Part shown: one piece after another, positions 50,254 through 59,323 of the stretch
How the letters are laid out: the number at the start of each line of letters is the position of its first letter
How positions within the stretch are numbered: the first letter of the stretch is position 1
Source of the DNA: Prevotella sp.
GTDB taxonomy: Bacteria; Bacteroidota; Bacteroidia; Bacteroidales; Bacteroidaceae
Length of the DNA stretch: 64,000 nt
Direction of reading: 5' to 3'
Assembly: GCA_021636625.1 (NCBI GenBank)
Contig: JAJWLX010000001.1
Location: 62,001 to 126,000, forward strand
Program-made: the position numbers and the translations under genes
The notes under the pieces: generated by a model
Seen by the model: only the letters and a program-made list of their open reading frames with translations
Databases searched by the model: none
What the model was told of the DNA's origin: nothing

Positions 50254-50276
50254 CACTCCAAAGAGAGAAAAATTGT

Positions 50277-52070
50277 ATGGAGAATATAAATAAGATAAGA
50301 AATTTCTGCATTATTGCACATATTGACCATGGTAAAAGTACTTTGGCAGACCGATTGTTAGAGAAAACTCAGACCATCAAGATTACTGAGGGTCAGATGC
50401 TTGATGATATGGATCTGGAGAGAGAGCGTGGTATCACCATCAAGAGCCATGCCATCCAGATGGAATACAAGGCAAAGGATGGAGACACTTACATCCTCAA
50501 CCTCATTGATACTCCGGGACACGTCGATTTCTCATACGAGGTTTCTCGTTCCATCGCAGCGTGCGAGGGAGCGCTCTTGGTTGTGGATGCAACCCAGGGT
50601 GTCCAGGCCCAGACTATCTCTAACCTCTATATGGCTATTGAACACGACCTGGAGATTATTCCGGTCATCAACAAGATAGATATGCCTTCGGCTATGCCGG
50701 AGGAAGTGGAAGATGAGATTGTGGATCTCATCGGTTGCAAGCACGAGGATATCCTCCGTGCATCCGGTAAGACCGGCGAGGGTGTCGAGGATGTTCTGGA
50801 AGCGGTGGTAAACCGTGTTCCGGCTCCTAAGGGAGATGACAAGGCACCACTCCAGGCTTTGATCTTCGACTCTGTATTCAACTCATTCCGTGGTATCATC
50901 GCCTACTTCAAGATTGAGAACGGTGTAATCCGCAAGGGCGACAAGGTGAAGTTCTTCAACACCGGAATGGAATATGATGCAGATGAGATTGGCGTACTGA
51001 AGATGGATATGATTCCCCGCAAGGAATTGGGTGCCGGTGAGGTAGGTTACATCATCTCGGGTATCAAGAATGCTACCGAGGTAAAGGTGGGTGATACCAT
51101 TACCCACATCGCGCGTCCTTGTGAAAAGGCGATTGCAGGATTCCAGGAAGTGAAGCCTATGGTCTTTGCCGGCGTTTATCCTATCGATCCTAGCGATTAC
51201 GAGAATCTGCGTGCCTCATTGGAGAAGCTGCAGCTCAACGATGCTTCGCTCACCTTCTCACCTGAGAGTTCGGTTGCCCTGGGCTTCGGTTTCCGATGCG
51301 GATTCCTCGGTCTGCTCCACATGGAGATTGTACAGGAGCGTCTGGACCGTGAGTTCAACATGGATGTCATTACCACCGTTCCTAACGTATCCTATATGGT
51401 ATATGACAAGCAAGGTGGTGTGAAAGAGGTACATAACCCATCGGGACTGCCAGATCCAACGCTCATCGACCATATCGAGGAGCCGTATATCCGAGCTACC
51501 ATCATCACAGCTACCAATTATATCGGTCCTATCATGAAGCTCTGTCTCGACAAGCGTGGTGAGCTTATCAATCAGGAATACGTGAGTGGTAACCGTGTGG
51601 AGCTGCATTTCATGCTGCCATTGGGCGAGATTGTGATCGATTTCTACGATAAGCTGAAGAGTATTTCCAAGGGATATGCTTCGTTCGACTATCATATCGA
51701 TTCCTTCCGTCATTCCGACCTGGTGAAGCTGGATATCCTCTTGAACGGAGAGCCTGTGGATGCCTTGAGTACTTTGACCCATCGCGACAACTCTGTGAGC
51801 TTCGGCCGCAGAATGTGCGAGAAGCTGAAGGATCTGATTCCACGTCAGCAGTTTGATATTGCCATTCAGGCTGCTATCGGTGCGAAAATCGTAGCCCGTG
51901 AAACTGTGAAGCAGGTGCGCAAGGATGTTACTGCCAAGTGCTATGGTGGTGACGTGAGCCGTAAGCGTAAGTTGCTGGAGAAGCAGAAGAAGGGTAAGAA
52001 GCGTATGAAGCAGATTGGTAACGTAGAGGTGCCACAGAAGGCATTCCTTGCGGTGCTGAAGCTAGACTAA
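50277..52070 (+). CDS. lepA: Elongation factor 4 (LepA)
   Basis: 597 residues. A translational GTPase that rescues or back-translocates ribosomes. G1 AHIDHGKSTLADRL (residues 14-27), G3 DTPGHVDFSYEVSR, G4 NKIDMPSA, followed by EF-G-like domains II, III and V, and the LepA-specific C-terminal domain rich in basic residues (KRKLLEKQKKGKKRMK). No anticodon-mimicking domain IV, as expected. The start at 50277 follows the promoter by about 20 nt. Confidence 0.97.
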   Translation: MENINKIRNFCIIAHIDHGKSTLADRLLEKTQTIKITEGQMLDDMDLERERGITIKSHAIQMEYKAKDGDTYILNLIDTPGHVDFSYEVSRSIAACEGALLVVDATQGVQAQTISNLYMAIEHDLEIIPVINKIDMPSAMPEEVEDEIVDLIGCKHEDILRASGKTGEGVEDVLEAVVNRVPAPKGDDKAPLQALIFDSVFNSFRGIIAYFKIENGVIRKGDKVKFFNTGMEYDADEIGVLKMDMIPRKELGAGEVGYIISGIKNATEVKVGDTITHIARPCEKAIAGFQEVKPMVFAGVYPIDPSDYENLRASLEKLQLNDASLTFSPESSVALGFGFRCGFLGLLHMEIVQERLDREFNMDVITTVPNVSYMVYDKQGGVKEVHNPSGLPDPTLIDHIEEPYIRATIITATNYIGPIMKLCLDKRGELINQEYVSGNRVELHFMLPLGEIVIDFYDKLKSISKGYASFDYHIDSFRHSDLVKLDILLNGEPVDALSTLTHRDNSVSFGRRMCEKLKDLIPRQQFDIAIQAAIGAKIVARETVKQVRKDVTAKCYGGDVSRKRKLLEKQKKGKKRMKQIGNVEVPQKAFLAVLKLD

Positions 52071-52114
52071 GAGATTCGACGATATAAATTTTAATAATAG
52101 GAGGAACTTGAATT

Positions 52115-52714
52115 ATGAGTGATTTTAAGGTTATCACCCCTAAACGCGACATAGCCAGAGAGCTTGCCCGTAGGTATAGTACGATGACTCATGACGAGTT
52201 GGATATACTGGAATCAATCCTGGAGCCAATCAAGTATGGCAAGGGCGAAAAGATTCTGGTAGAGGGTGAGGTGTGTAGAAACATTTCTTACATAGAGAAG
52301 GGATTGGTGCGCCAATTCTATACCAAGTATGATAAGGAGGTAACAGAACACTTAGGTGTTGACCATTCTATCTTCATGTGTATTGAGAGTCTTTTCAAGG
52401 AAACTCCTTCCTACCTCCAGGTTGAGGCTTTGGAGCCTACCTTGGTGTATGCTTTGCCGAAGGCGAAGCTCGAGGCGGCTGCCATAAGAAATGTAAACAT
52501 CCAGATGCTTTACCGTAAGATTCTGGAAGAGAGTTTGATTCAGTCGCAGGTACATGCCGACCTGATGCGATTCGAAACTGCGCCTAATAAGTATAAGCGT
52601 TTGTGCGAGATGAATCCGCAGGTGGTGCTCCGTGCGCCACTTACGTATATCGCAAACTATCTGCAGATGACGCCTGAGACGCTGTCTCGTATCCGATCAA
52701 ACACTTTGTTGTAA
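52115..52714 (+). CDS. Crp/Fnr family transcriptional regulator
   Basis: 199 residues. An N-terminal cyclic-nucleotide-binding-type beta barrel (KYGKGEKILVEGEVCRNISY, then EHLGVDHSIFMC) and a C-terminal winged helix (ITYIANYLQMTPETLSRIR). The glutamate/arginine cAMP-binding pattern is absent, so cAMP sensing is doubtful. The HTH is truncated compared with Crp. Forty-four bp after lepA, closed by the terminator 52726-52768. Targets unknown. Confidence 0.88.
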   Translation: MSDFKVITPKRDIARELARRYSTMTHDELDILESILEPIKYGKGEKILVEGEVCRNISYIEKGLVRQFYTKYDKEVTEHLGVDHSIFMCIESLFKETPSYLQVEALEPTLVYALPKAKLEAAAIRNVNIQMLYRKILEESLIQSQVHADLMRFETAPNKYKRLCEMNPQVVLRAPLTYIANYLQMTPETLSRIRSNTLL

Positions 52715-52725
52715 TTATAATCATA

Positions 52726-52768
52726 AAAAATGGTGTAACTTCTTTTTTGGAAGCTACACCATTTTTTT
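52726..52768. terminator. Bidirectional terminator between the Crp-family gene and the acyl-CoA synthetase
   Basis: AAAAATGGTGTA (52726-52737) pairs with TACACCATTTTT (52755 on), loop around CTTCTTTTTTGGAAG with an inner TTC/GAA pairing. A6 before and T7 after. Confidence 0.88.
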
Positions 52769-52809
52769 GTATTTGTATCTCTTTTATTCCTTTATCAGGA
52801 GTTTTCTTA

Positions 52810-54474
52810 TTATTCTGCTGTATAGAGGAATCGCTTGATGCTCTTCTTAGGAGTCTTCTCAAATTCCTCATCGTGGATGCGAATCTCGCTTACCTTGCTG
52901 TAGGCAGGAACCATCGTATTGAGCTCCTGACGGTTCTGCTCCATAATCTCTTCCAGTTCGCTTCTGCCCAGGTTCAGAGACTGAGCCTCGTCGAAGTCTG
53001 GATACACTAGAGCCACCAGCTTGTCGCCCTTCTGAACAACCACGCTCTCTGCAACGAGGGCGAGAGAATTGAGCTTATCCTCGATTTCCTCAGGATAGAT
53101 GTTCTGACCGCTGGCACCGAGCAGCATGTTCTTGCTGCGGCCCTTGATGAATACATTGCCGTCGCCATCCATCGTTCCGAGGTCGCCGGAATGATACCAT
53201 CCGTTCTCATCGATGGTCTGCTTGGTAGCCTCCTCATTCTTGTAGTAACCCAGCATCACGTTAGGACCCTTGGCAAGGATTTCGCCTGGTACGTTCTCCG
53301 GATCCGGACTGTCGATGCGAACCATCATGTGGAGCGCTGCCTTACCGCAAGAGCCCGGAACGAAGTTCTTGTAATCTTCGTAGCAGATGATAGGCGCACA
53401 TTCTGTTGCACCATAACCCACTGTATATTTGAAGCCCACGCCGTGGAGGAATCTTTCAACTTCCTGGTTGAACGCAGCGCCGCCGATAATCACCTCATAG
53501 AAGTTACCACCGAAGGCATTGGTTACCTGGTCGCAGATCTTCTCCTTCACCTTCTTGCTGATGACTGGCATGTGGAGGAGCATGCGCATGCGGTTGTTCT
53601 GAATCTTAGGGAATACCTTCTTGCGGATAATCTTCTCGATAACCAGAGGCACAGCGATGATAACTGCTGGCTTGATGCGTCCAAATGCCTCGGCGATGAT
53701 GGCTGGGCTAGGGATGCGGGTGAGATAGAAGATGTGGCAGCCCTTGATGAACTCGAAGATAAACTCGAATGCCATGCCATACATGTGTGCCATCGGCAGG
53801 ATACTGATGATAGAATCTCCAGCCTTGATCTTCTTGCCCAATACATTCTCGGCAAAGTCGGCATTGCTCCACAGGGCGCGGTATGGAACCATCACACCCT
53901 TGGAGAAACCGGTAGTACCACTGGTATAGTTGATCATAGCCAACTCGTCAGGATCCTGGTCGATATAGTAGCTGACGTGGTTCTTGCGGAAGTACTTAGG
54001 ATACTTGATGCCGAACATCTCGTTGAGGTGCTCGCGGGCATAAGTCAACTTGTCGGTACGTGAAACCACGAGCGAGTAATCTGGAATGTAGATGATACCT
54101 TCCAGACCCGGCATCTTGGTTGCATCTACCTGTGTAGCAACAACGTCGCCCACGAAGAGCAGCTTGGCGTCGCTGTGGTTCACGATGTTGTGAATCTGTT
54201 CTGGCATGAACTCATGCAGGATAGGTACGGCGATGGCTCCATAGGTTAGGGTAGCGAGGAAAGCCACTGCCCAATTGGCACTGTTTCTACCGCAAAGAGC
54301 AATCTTGTCGCCCTTTACTACACCGGAGTTCTCAAACATGATGTGCAGCTTCTCAATCTTGCGTGCTACATCGTGATACTGCAAGGTAGCTCCCTTGTAG
54401 TCGGTCAAGGCATCCTGATCCCAATGGTCTATGATGCTCTGCTGGATAAGTGCGTTAAAGCTAGGAATTTCCAT
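52810..54474 (-). CDS. Acyl-CoA synthetase (AMP-forming), copy 1
   Basis: 554 residues. ANL-superfamily adenylation enzyme: P-loop-like INYTSGTTGFSKGVM, YGATECAP (A5), GWYHSGDLG and GRSKNMLLGASGQNIYPEEIE (A7/A8). It activates a carboxylate with ATP and transfers it to CoA. The specificity cannot be told from the sequence; the family usually takes long-chain fatty acids in Bacteroidota. A close paralogue of equal length lies 83 bp upstream on the same strand. Confidence 0.9.
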   Translation of the reverse strand: MEIPSFNALIQQSIIDHWDQDALTDYKGATLQYHDVARKIEKLHIMFENSGVVKGDKIALCGRNSANWAVAFLATLTYGAIAVPILHEFMPEQIHNIVNHSDAKLLFVGDVVATQVDATKMPGLEGIIYIPDYSLVVSRTDKLTYAREHLNEMFGIKYPKYFRKNHVSYYIDQDPDELAMINYTSGTTGFSKGVMVPYRALWSNADFAENVLGKKIKAGDSIISILPMAHMYGMAFEFIFEFIKGCHIFYLTRIPSPAIIAEAFGRIKPAVIIAVPLVIEKIIRKKVFPKIQNNRMRMLLHMPVISKKVKEKICDQVTNAFGGNFYEVIIGGAAFNQEVERFLHGVGFKYTVGYGATECAPIICYEDYKNFVPGSCGKAALHMMVRIDSPDPENVPGEILAKGPNVMLGYYKNEEATKQTIDENGWYHSGDLGTMDGDGNVFIKGRSKNMLLGASGQNIYPEEIEDKLNSLALVAESVVVQKGDKLVALVYPDFDEAQSLNLGRSELEEIMEQNRQELNTMVPAYSKVSEIRIHDEEFEKTPKKSIKRFLYTAE

Positions 54475-54557
54475 ATTCTATTATTTAACGATTTTCTAAG
54501 TTTATTTTTTTCTCGTACTTAAAGTCTCTATCTCAGGATTACGCTTTTTTTCACGTA

Positions 54558-56225
54558 TTATATCACGTCCTGGTAGAGGTAACGCTTGATAGACTTCTTG
54601 GCTGTCTTTTCAAATTCAGTGTCGTGCAGCTGGATGCGTGATATCTGCGCAAAGCTAGGCATCTGCATATTCAGTTCCTTTCGGTTCTGCTCCATGATGT
54701 TAATGAGGTCTTCGTCTGAGAATCCCAGTTCCTTGCTCTCTTCCATTTCCGGATGAACGAGTGCCACGAGCTTGTCGTCCTTCTGCAGTACGATGCTCTC
54801 GTTGACCATAGCCATAGAGTTGAGCTTATCCTCAATCTCCTCTGGATAGATGTTCTGTCCGTTAGGACCGAGCAGCATGTTCTTGCTTCGACCTCTTACG
54901 AAGAAATGTCCGTCGGCACTCATCGTTGCCAGGTCGCCGGTATGGAACCATCCATCTTCATCAATCACGGCATCGGTAGCCTCCTGGTTCTTGTAGTAGC
55001 CCTTCATCACGTTGATGCCACGGCAAACCAGTTCGCCAGCCACGTTTTCAGGGTCATCGCTCAATACCTTTACCTCCATGTGCTTCACGGCAACACCACA
55101 GCTACCTGCCACATAGTTGTCCTGATGGGCAAAGGTGATGAGCGGAGCGGTTTCCGTAGTACCGTAACCCATGGCGATAGGGAAGCCGATGCTGATGAAG
55201 AAGTTCTCTATCTCCTTGTTGAGTGGAGCACCACCCACAACCACCTCGTAAGGACGCTCGCCGAACTTGCGCAATACAAACTCGCGAACCTTCTCCTTGA
55301 TGCGCTTGTTGATGACAGGCATGTTCATCAGCAGTCGGGCACGGTTGGTCTGGATATGTGGGAACACTTCTTTTCTCACGATCTTATCTACCACGAGTGG
55401 TACGGCAAAGATGATGTCTGGCTTGATTTCTGCCAGCGCCTCAGAGATGAGCGTAGGGCTCGGAAGGCGGGTGAGGAAGAAGATGTGGTTACCCATTGCC
55501 ATATTGTAGATGAACTCGGTCATGAGTCCATACATGTGAGCCATCGGGAGGGTAGAGAGGATGTTGCAGTTCTTGCCGATCTTGGGACTTACCGTATCCA
55601 TCAGATAATCGAGATTACCCCAGAGGGCTCTGTATGGCAACATCACACCCTTGGAGAAACCTGTAGTTCCGCTGGTGTAGTTGATCATTGCCAGCTCTTC
55701 CGGATCATCCACATGATATTTTACATGCTCAGGGCGGAAGTACTTGGGATATTTATGACCAAACATTGCGTTGAGATGCTCGCGGGCGTAAGTCAGTTTC
55801 TCTGAACGGGAAATGACGAGTGAATTATCCGGCAGATAGATGATGCCTTCCAGTGTAGGCATTTCATCGGGAGTAATCTCCGTAGCCACCACATCACCCA
55901 CAAACAGGAGCTTGCTCTCGCTATGGTTCACGATGTTGTGGATCTGCTCTGGTTTGAATTCGTTCTGTATAGGCACGACGATTGCACCATAGGTGATAAT
56001 AGCCAGGAAAGCTACTGCCCACTGGCTACTATTTCTACCGCAGACGGCAATCTTGTCGCCCTTCTTCACATCGCTGTTTTCAAACAGGATGTGCAGTTTC
56101 TCTATCTTTCTGGCAACATCGTGGTACTGGAGTGTAGCGCCCTTGTAATCGGTGAGCGCATCCAAGTGCCAATTCTTGATGATGCTTCTCTCAATATACG
56201 AGTTAAAACTTGGTATTGAATTCAT
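54558..56225 (-). CDS. Acyl-CoA synthetase (AMP-forming), copy 2
   Basis: Start at 56225 (MNSIPSFNSYIE), 555 residues, which removes an extension reaching the promoter. Same motifs as copy 1: INYTSGTTGFSKGVM, YGTTETAP, GWFHTGDLA, GRSKNMLLGPNGQNIYPEEIE. The pair shares long identical blocks, for example DALTDYKGATLQYHDVARKI, so it is a tandem duplication. Residues lining the acyl pocket differ, suggesting divergence in substrate. Promoter at 56249-56279. Confidence 0.9.
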   Translation of the reverse strand: MNSIPSFNSYIERSIIKNWHLDALTDYKGATLQYHDVARKIEKLHILFENSDVKKGDKIAVCGRNSSQWAVAFLAIITYGAIVVPIQNEFKPEQIHNIVNHSESKLLFVGDVVATEITPDEMPTLEGIIYLPDNSLVISRSEKLTYAREHLNAMFGHKYPKYFRPEHVKYHVDDPEELAMINYTSGTTGFSKGVMLPYRALWGNLDYLMDTVSPKIGKNCNILSTLPMAHMYGLMTEFIYNMAMGNHIFFLTRLPSPTLISEALAEIKPDIIFAVPLVVDKIVRKEVFPHIQTNRARLLMNMPVINKRIKEKVREFVLRKFGERPYEVVVGGAPLNKEIENFFISIGFPIAMGYGTTETAPLITFAHQDNYVAGSCGVAVKHMEVKVLSDDPENVAGELVCRGINVMKGYYKNQEATDAVIDEDGWFHTGDLATMSADGHFFVRGRSKNMLLGPNGQNIYPEEIEDKLNSMAMVNESIVLQKDDKLVALVHPEMEESKELGFSDEDLINIMEQNRKELNMQMPSFAQISRIQLHDTEFEKTAKKSIKRYLYQDVI

Positions 56226-56248
56226 TGCACAATTTACAAAATTTTGTG

Positions 56249-56279
56249 CAAAGGTACAGAAAATACTGCACACCGCAAA
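56249..56279 (-). promoter_or_regulatory. Predicted promoter of the acyl-CoA synthetase pair
   Basis: Minus strand: TTTG (56279-56276), 19-bp spacer, TACCTTTG (56256-56249), 24 bp before the start codon at 56225. Both elements exact. Confidence 0.7.
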
Positions 56280-56347
56280 ATAAAATGTGCATTATTTTAT
56301 AGATTAGCGTAAAATATTTTAGAAACTAGGTAAAAATATATAGTTTT

Positions 56348-56385
56348 ATCCCATTATTGCCATTTACTGGTGGCAATAATGGGAT
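56348..56385 (-). terminator. Terminator after the LolC/E-like permease gene
   Basis: A perfect 15-bp stem ATCCCATTATTGCCA (56348-56362) / TGGCAATAATGGGAT (56371-56385), loop of 8 nt, with a T-rich tail on the minus strand (AAAACTATATATTTTT). Marks the end of the minus-strand transcript coming from the permease. Confidence 0.8.
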
Positions 56386-56435
56386 AGTTTTACACTTATT
56401 CATCTATCGTGAATCTGATTCATCTGCCATGAATT

Positions 56436-57683
56436 CTATTCGTATCTCATAGATTTGGCTGGATGAATATGAGAGATGAGGTAACTTGGCGCTACCAGCA
56501 TGAAGATGCTGATGAGGAGGGTGGCTACGTTAAGTGCCACGATGAAGAGCCAGTTGAACTCCACCGGTACCGTACTTACGTAGTAAGTCTGGGCATCGAG
56601 CTTCACTATTCCCGTGAAGTGCTGCAGAGCAAGAAGTCCCAGTCCGATGACATTGCCCAGTAACATTCCCTTGCCGATGATGAATACGGCAAACCAGAGG
56701 AAGGTGTGGCGGATGGTCTTGTTGCGGGCACCCAGGGCTTTCATCACTCCAATCATCGAAGTGCGCTCCAGGATGATGATGAGCAATCCGCTGATCATCG
56801 TTACGCCTGCCACGATGAGCATCAGTCCCAGGATAATCCATACATTCAGGTCCATCAGGCTGAGCCATTGGAAGATGTTCGGATTCAGCTCCTTGATGGT
56901 GGCGCTGCTGTAGGTTTCTCCGTAATGATCTACTGTACGGTTCACCTTATTGATAACATAGTCTTCCGTCTCGTTGAGCTTGTCGAAGTCCTTCACGGTC
57001 AGCTCGGCACCGCTTGCCTGGTCTTCCTCCCATCCATTCAGCTTCACGGCTGTATAGAGGTCGGTATAGACCATCAGTTCATCATACTTCTTGAGATTGG
57101 TCTCGTAGATGCCCGCGATGGTGAACCGGCGCATTCTCACGCCCTGGTTGTCGATGAAGTAGGCGAAGATGCGCTCGCCGTTCTTCAGCTTCAACTTGTC
57201 TGCCATCAGTTTGGAAATCAGAATCTGGTTATGGCTGGCTTTGTCATCAAACTTCGGTATGCTTCCTTCCACCATGTTCTGATGGATGAAGGTAGAATCG
57301 AAATCCGGTCCCACACCCTTGAGCACTACGCCCAGGAAATCGTTGTCGGTCTTGAGGATTCCTTCTTTCATGGCAAAGCGCTGCACATGTTTCACGCCGG
57401 GAATCTTCTGGAGTACCTTCACCATCGAGTCGTTCATCACCACCGGATACTGGTTCTGCTGCTGCAGGGTCATGAAGTCCGCCACCTGGATATGGCTTCC
57501 GAAGCCAATCACCTTGTCGCGGATGGTGTGCTTGAATCCCAGCACCACGCATACCGACATGATCATGATGGCAAGTCCGATGGCAACACCGGCTGTGGCA
57601 ATATGAATAGCAGGGCGAGAAACCTTACGTTTGTCGCCCTGATCACTATATAATCTCTTTGCTATAAACAGAGGAAAATTCAT
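56436..57683 (-). CDS. FtsX-like permease, LolC/LolE type
   Basis: Start at 57683 (MNFPLFIAKRLYSDQG), 415 residues. One N-terminal helix, a periplasmic domain of about 230 residues and three C-terminal helices, the fold of LolC/E and MacB permeases. IHIATAGVAIGLAIMIMSVCVVLGF and the C-terminal IGVMKALGARNKTI fit. LolCDE extracts lipoproteins from the inner membrane; the ATPase LolD is not next to it here. The start codon follows directly on repeats of AAAGTTCAATGTTC. The gene after it on the strand is the synthetase pair, separated by a terminator. Confidence 0.86.
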   Translation of the reverse strand: MNFPLFIAKRLYSDQGDKRKVSRPAIHIATAGVAIGLAIMIMSVCVVLGFKHTIRDKVIGFGSHIQVADFMTLQQQNQYPVVMNDSMVKVLQKIPGVKHVQRFAMKEGILKTDNDFLGVVLKGVGPDFDSTFIHQNMVEGSIPKFDDKASHNQILISKLMADKLKLKNGERIFAYFIDNQGVRMRRFTIAGIYETNLKKYDELMVYTDLYTAVKLNGWEEDQASGAELTVKDFDKLNETEDYVINKVNRTVDHYGETYSSATIKELNPNIFQWLSLMDLNVWIILGLMLIVAGVTMISGLLIIILERTSMIGVMKALGARNKTIRHTFLWFAVFIIGKGMLLGNVIGLGLLALQHFTGIVKLDAQTYYVSTVPVEFNWLFIVALNVATLLISIFMLVAPSYLISHIHPAKSMRYE

Positions 57684-57686
57684 ATT

Positions 57687-57775
57687 TACATTGAACATTG
57701 AACTTTGAACATTGAACTTTATGATTAGCTTAGACTATTGAATTCTTCACTCTTCACTCTTCGTTCTTCACTTCC
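57687..57775. repeat. Low-complexity words between the aminotransferase and permease genes
   Basis: In gene (minus) orientation the aminotransferase stop is followed at once by GGAAGTGAAGAACGAAGAG and more GAAGAGT repeats (57775-57743), ending in GAATTC. Then, next to the permease start, come AAAGTTCAATGTTC repeats (57720-57687). See findings: the same words recur elsewhere in the window at stop and start codons. Confidence 0.8.
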
Positions 57776-58987
57776 TTACAGTCCTTCATCCTCCACTCTT
57801 CCCGGATAAGCCTCCAGTGCCTTGGCAAGCACTACGAGGGCTCTGTTCAGGTCGTCTTTCTTCAATACGTAGGCCATACGCACCTGGTTTCTTCCGGCTC
57901 CAGGAGTGGTATAGAAACCGGAGGCTGGAGCCATCATCACGGTCTCGCCCTCATATTCAAACTCTTCCAGACACCAGCGGCAGAACTTGTCAGAGTCGTC
58001 GATAGGCAACTTGGCTACGGTATAGAAGGCACCCATTGGGATAGGAGAGTAAACGCCCGGAATACGGTTGAGACCGTCGATCAGACACTTGCGTCGTTCT
58101 ACGTACTCATCATATACATCGCGATAGTACTCCTCGGGTGCATCGAGTGAAGCCTCGGCAACAATCTGACCGATCAGTGGAGGAGAGAGGCGAGCCTGAC
58201 AGAACTTCATCACCGCCTTGCGGATCTCGGCATTCTTGGTAATCAGGGCACCCACACGGATACCACACTCGCTGTATCGCTTGGATACAGAGTCGATGAG
58301 CACGGTGTTCTGCTCGATACCCTCCAGGTGCATCGCACTGATGTAAGGGCTGCCGGTATAGATATACTCGCGGTAAACCTCATCAGAGAAGAGGTAGAGA
58401 TCGTACTTCTTCACCAGGTCGCGAATCTGGTTCATCTCTCTGCGGGTATAGAGATAGCCGGTAGGGTTGTTCGGGTTACAGATCAGGATGGCACGGGTGC
58501 GCTCATTGATGAGTTCCTCAAACTTCTCCACCTTAGGCAGGGAGAAACCTTCCTCGATGGTAGTGGCGATGGTACGGATCTTGGCACCCGCCGAGATAGC
58601 GAACGCCATATAGTTAGCGTATGCAGGTTCTGGCACGATGATCTCGTCTCCTGGGTTCAAGCAACTCATGAAAGAGAAGAGCACAGCCTCAGAACCTCCC
58701 GATGTGATGATGATATCATCGGCAGTTACGTTGATATTGAATTTCTTGTAATAATCTACTAGCTTCTCACGATAACTGAGATAGCCCTGACTTGGAGAAT
58801 ACTCCAAGATGGTGCGGTCGATGTGTTTCAGCGCATCGAGACCACACTGTGGAGTAGGCAGGTCAGGCTGACCAATATTGAGGTGATATACCTTTACTCC
58901 ACGTTTCTTTGCTGCGGCAGCCAGTGGAGCCAACTTTCTGATAGGTGACTCTGGCATTTCAAGACCGCGTACAGATATTTCTGGCAT
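57776..58987 (-). CDS. PLP-dependent aminotransferase, class I/II
   Basis: Start at 58987 (MPEISVRGLEMPESPIRKL), 403 residues; the longer frame has no support. Fold-type I aminotransferase (AspAT/AlaAT group): GQPDLPTP, ITSGGSEAVLFSFMS, PEPAYANY, CNPNNPTGYLYT and the PLP lysine region DSVSKRYSECGIRVG. It transfers amino groups between an amino acid and 2-oxoacid; substrate uncertain. Promoter element at 59096-59103 (minus). It precedes the permease gene by 92 bp. Confidence 0.92.
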   Translation of the reverse strand: MPEISVRGLEMPESPIRKLAPLAAAAKKRGVKVYHLNIGQPDLPTPQCGLDALKHIDRTILEYSPSQGYLSYREKLVDYYKKFNINVTADDIIITSGGSEAVLFSFMSCLNPGDEIIVPEPAYANYMAFAISAGAKIRTIATTIEEGFSLPKVEKFEELINERTRAILICNPNNPTGYLYTRREMNQIRDLVKKYDLYLFSDEVYREYIYTGSPYISAMHLEGIEQNTVLIDSVSKRYSECGIRVGALITKNAEIRKAVMKFCQARLSPPLIGQIVAEASLDAPEEYYRDVYDEYVERRKCLIDGLNRIPGVYSPIPMGAFYTVAKLPIDDSDKFCRWCLEEFEYEGETVMMAPASGFYTTPGAGRNQVRMAYVLKKDDLNRALVVLAKALEAYPGRVEDEGL

Positions 58988-59095
58988 CTTTTCTAAATAA
59001 TTCTTTCTGTTATTAACCCTAGCAAGCAGTTTCCTCTTCCAGGCACGGTACTTATCCAGCCTTATCAGATGAAACAATATCTCGCAATTCGTCTG

Positions 59096-59103
59096 CAAAG
59101 ATA
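59096..59103 (-). promoter_or_regulatory. Predicted -7 element for the aminotransferase
   Basis: Minus-strand TATCTTTG, about 110 bp before the start codon at 58987. Exact -7; -33 weak. Confidence 0.45.
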
Positions 59104-59174
59104 CGCAATTTCATTGAAAATACGTAATAGATTGGGTTAAAATTTGATTTTTTAGTAAAAAACTCTTTATTCTG

Positions 59175-59205
59175 TTGTTCTTCTCCATTCTTTTTTATAA
59201 CTTTG
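59175..59205 (+). promoter_or_regulatory. Predicted promoter of the DUF4494 gene
   Basis: TTG (59175-59177), 20-bp spacer, TAACTTTG (59198-59205). The leader to the start at 59324 is about 115 nt and includes the CCTATATATTATAATAGGTGG word at 59232-59252, close kin of the array before pflB. Confidence 0.6.
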
Positions 59206-59323
59206 CATCATCTTTCGGCGCTTTCACCCTGCCTATATATTATAATAGGTGGAAAGGGAAGAGGTAGTCTGGAAAAGGATAATAAAACAAAGATTTTAAA
59301 CATTAGTAAAAGGAAAAGAAATT

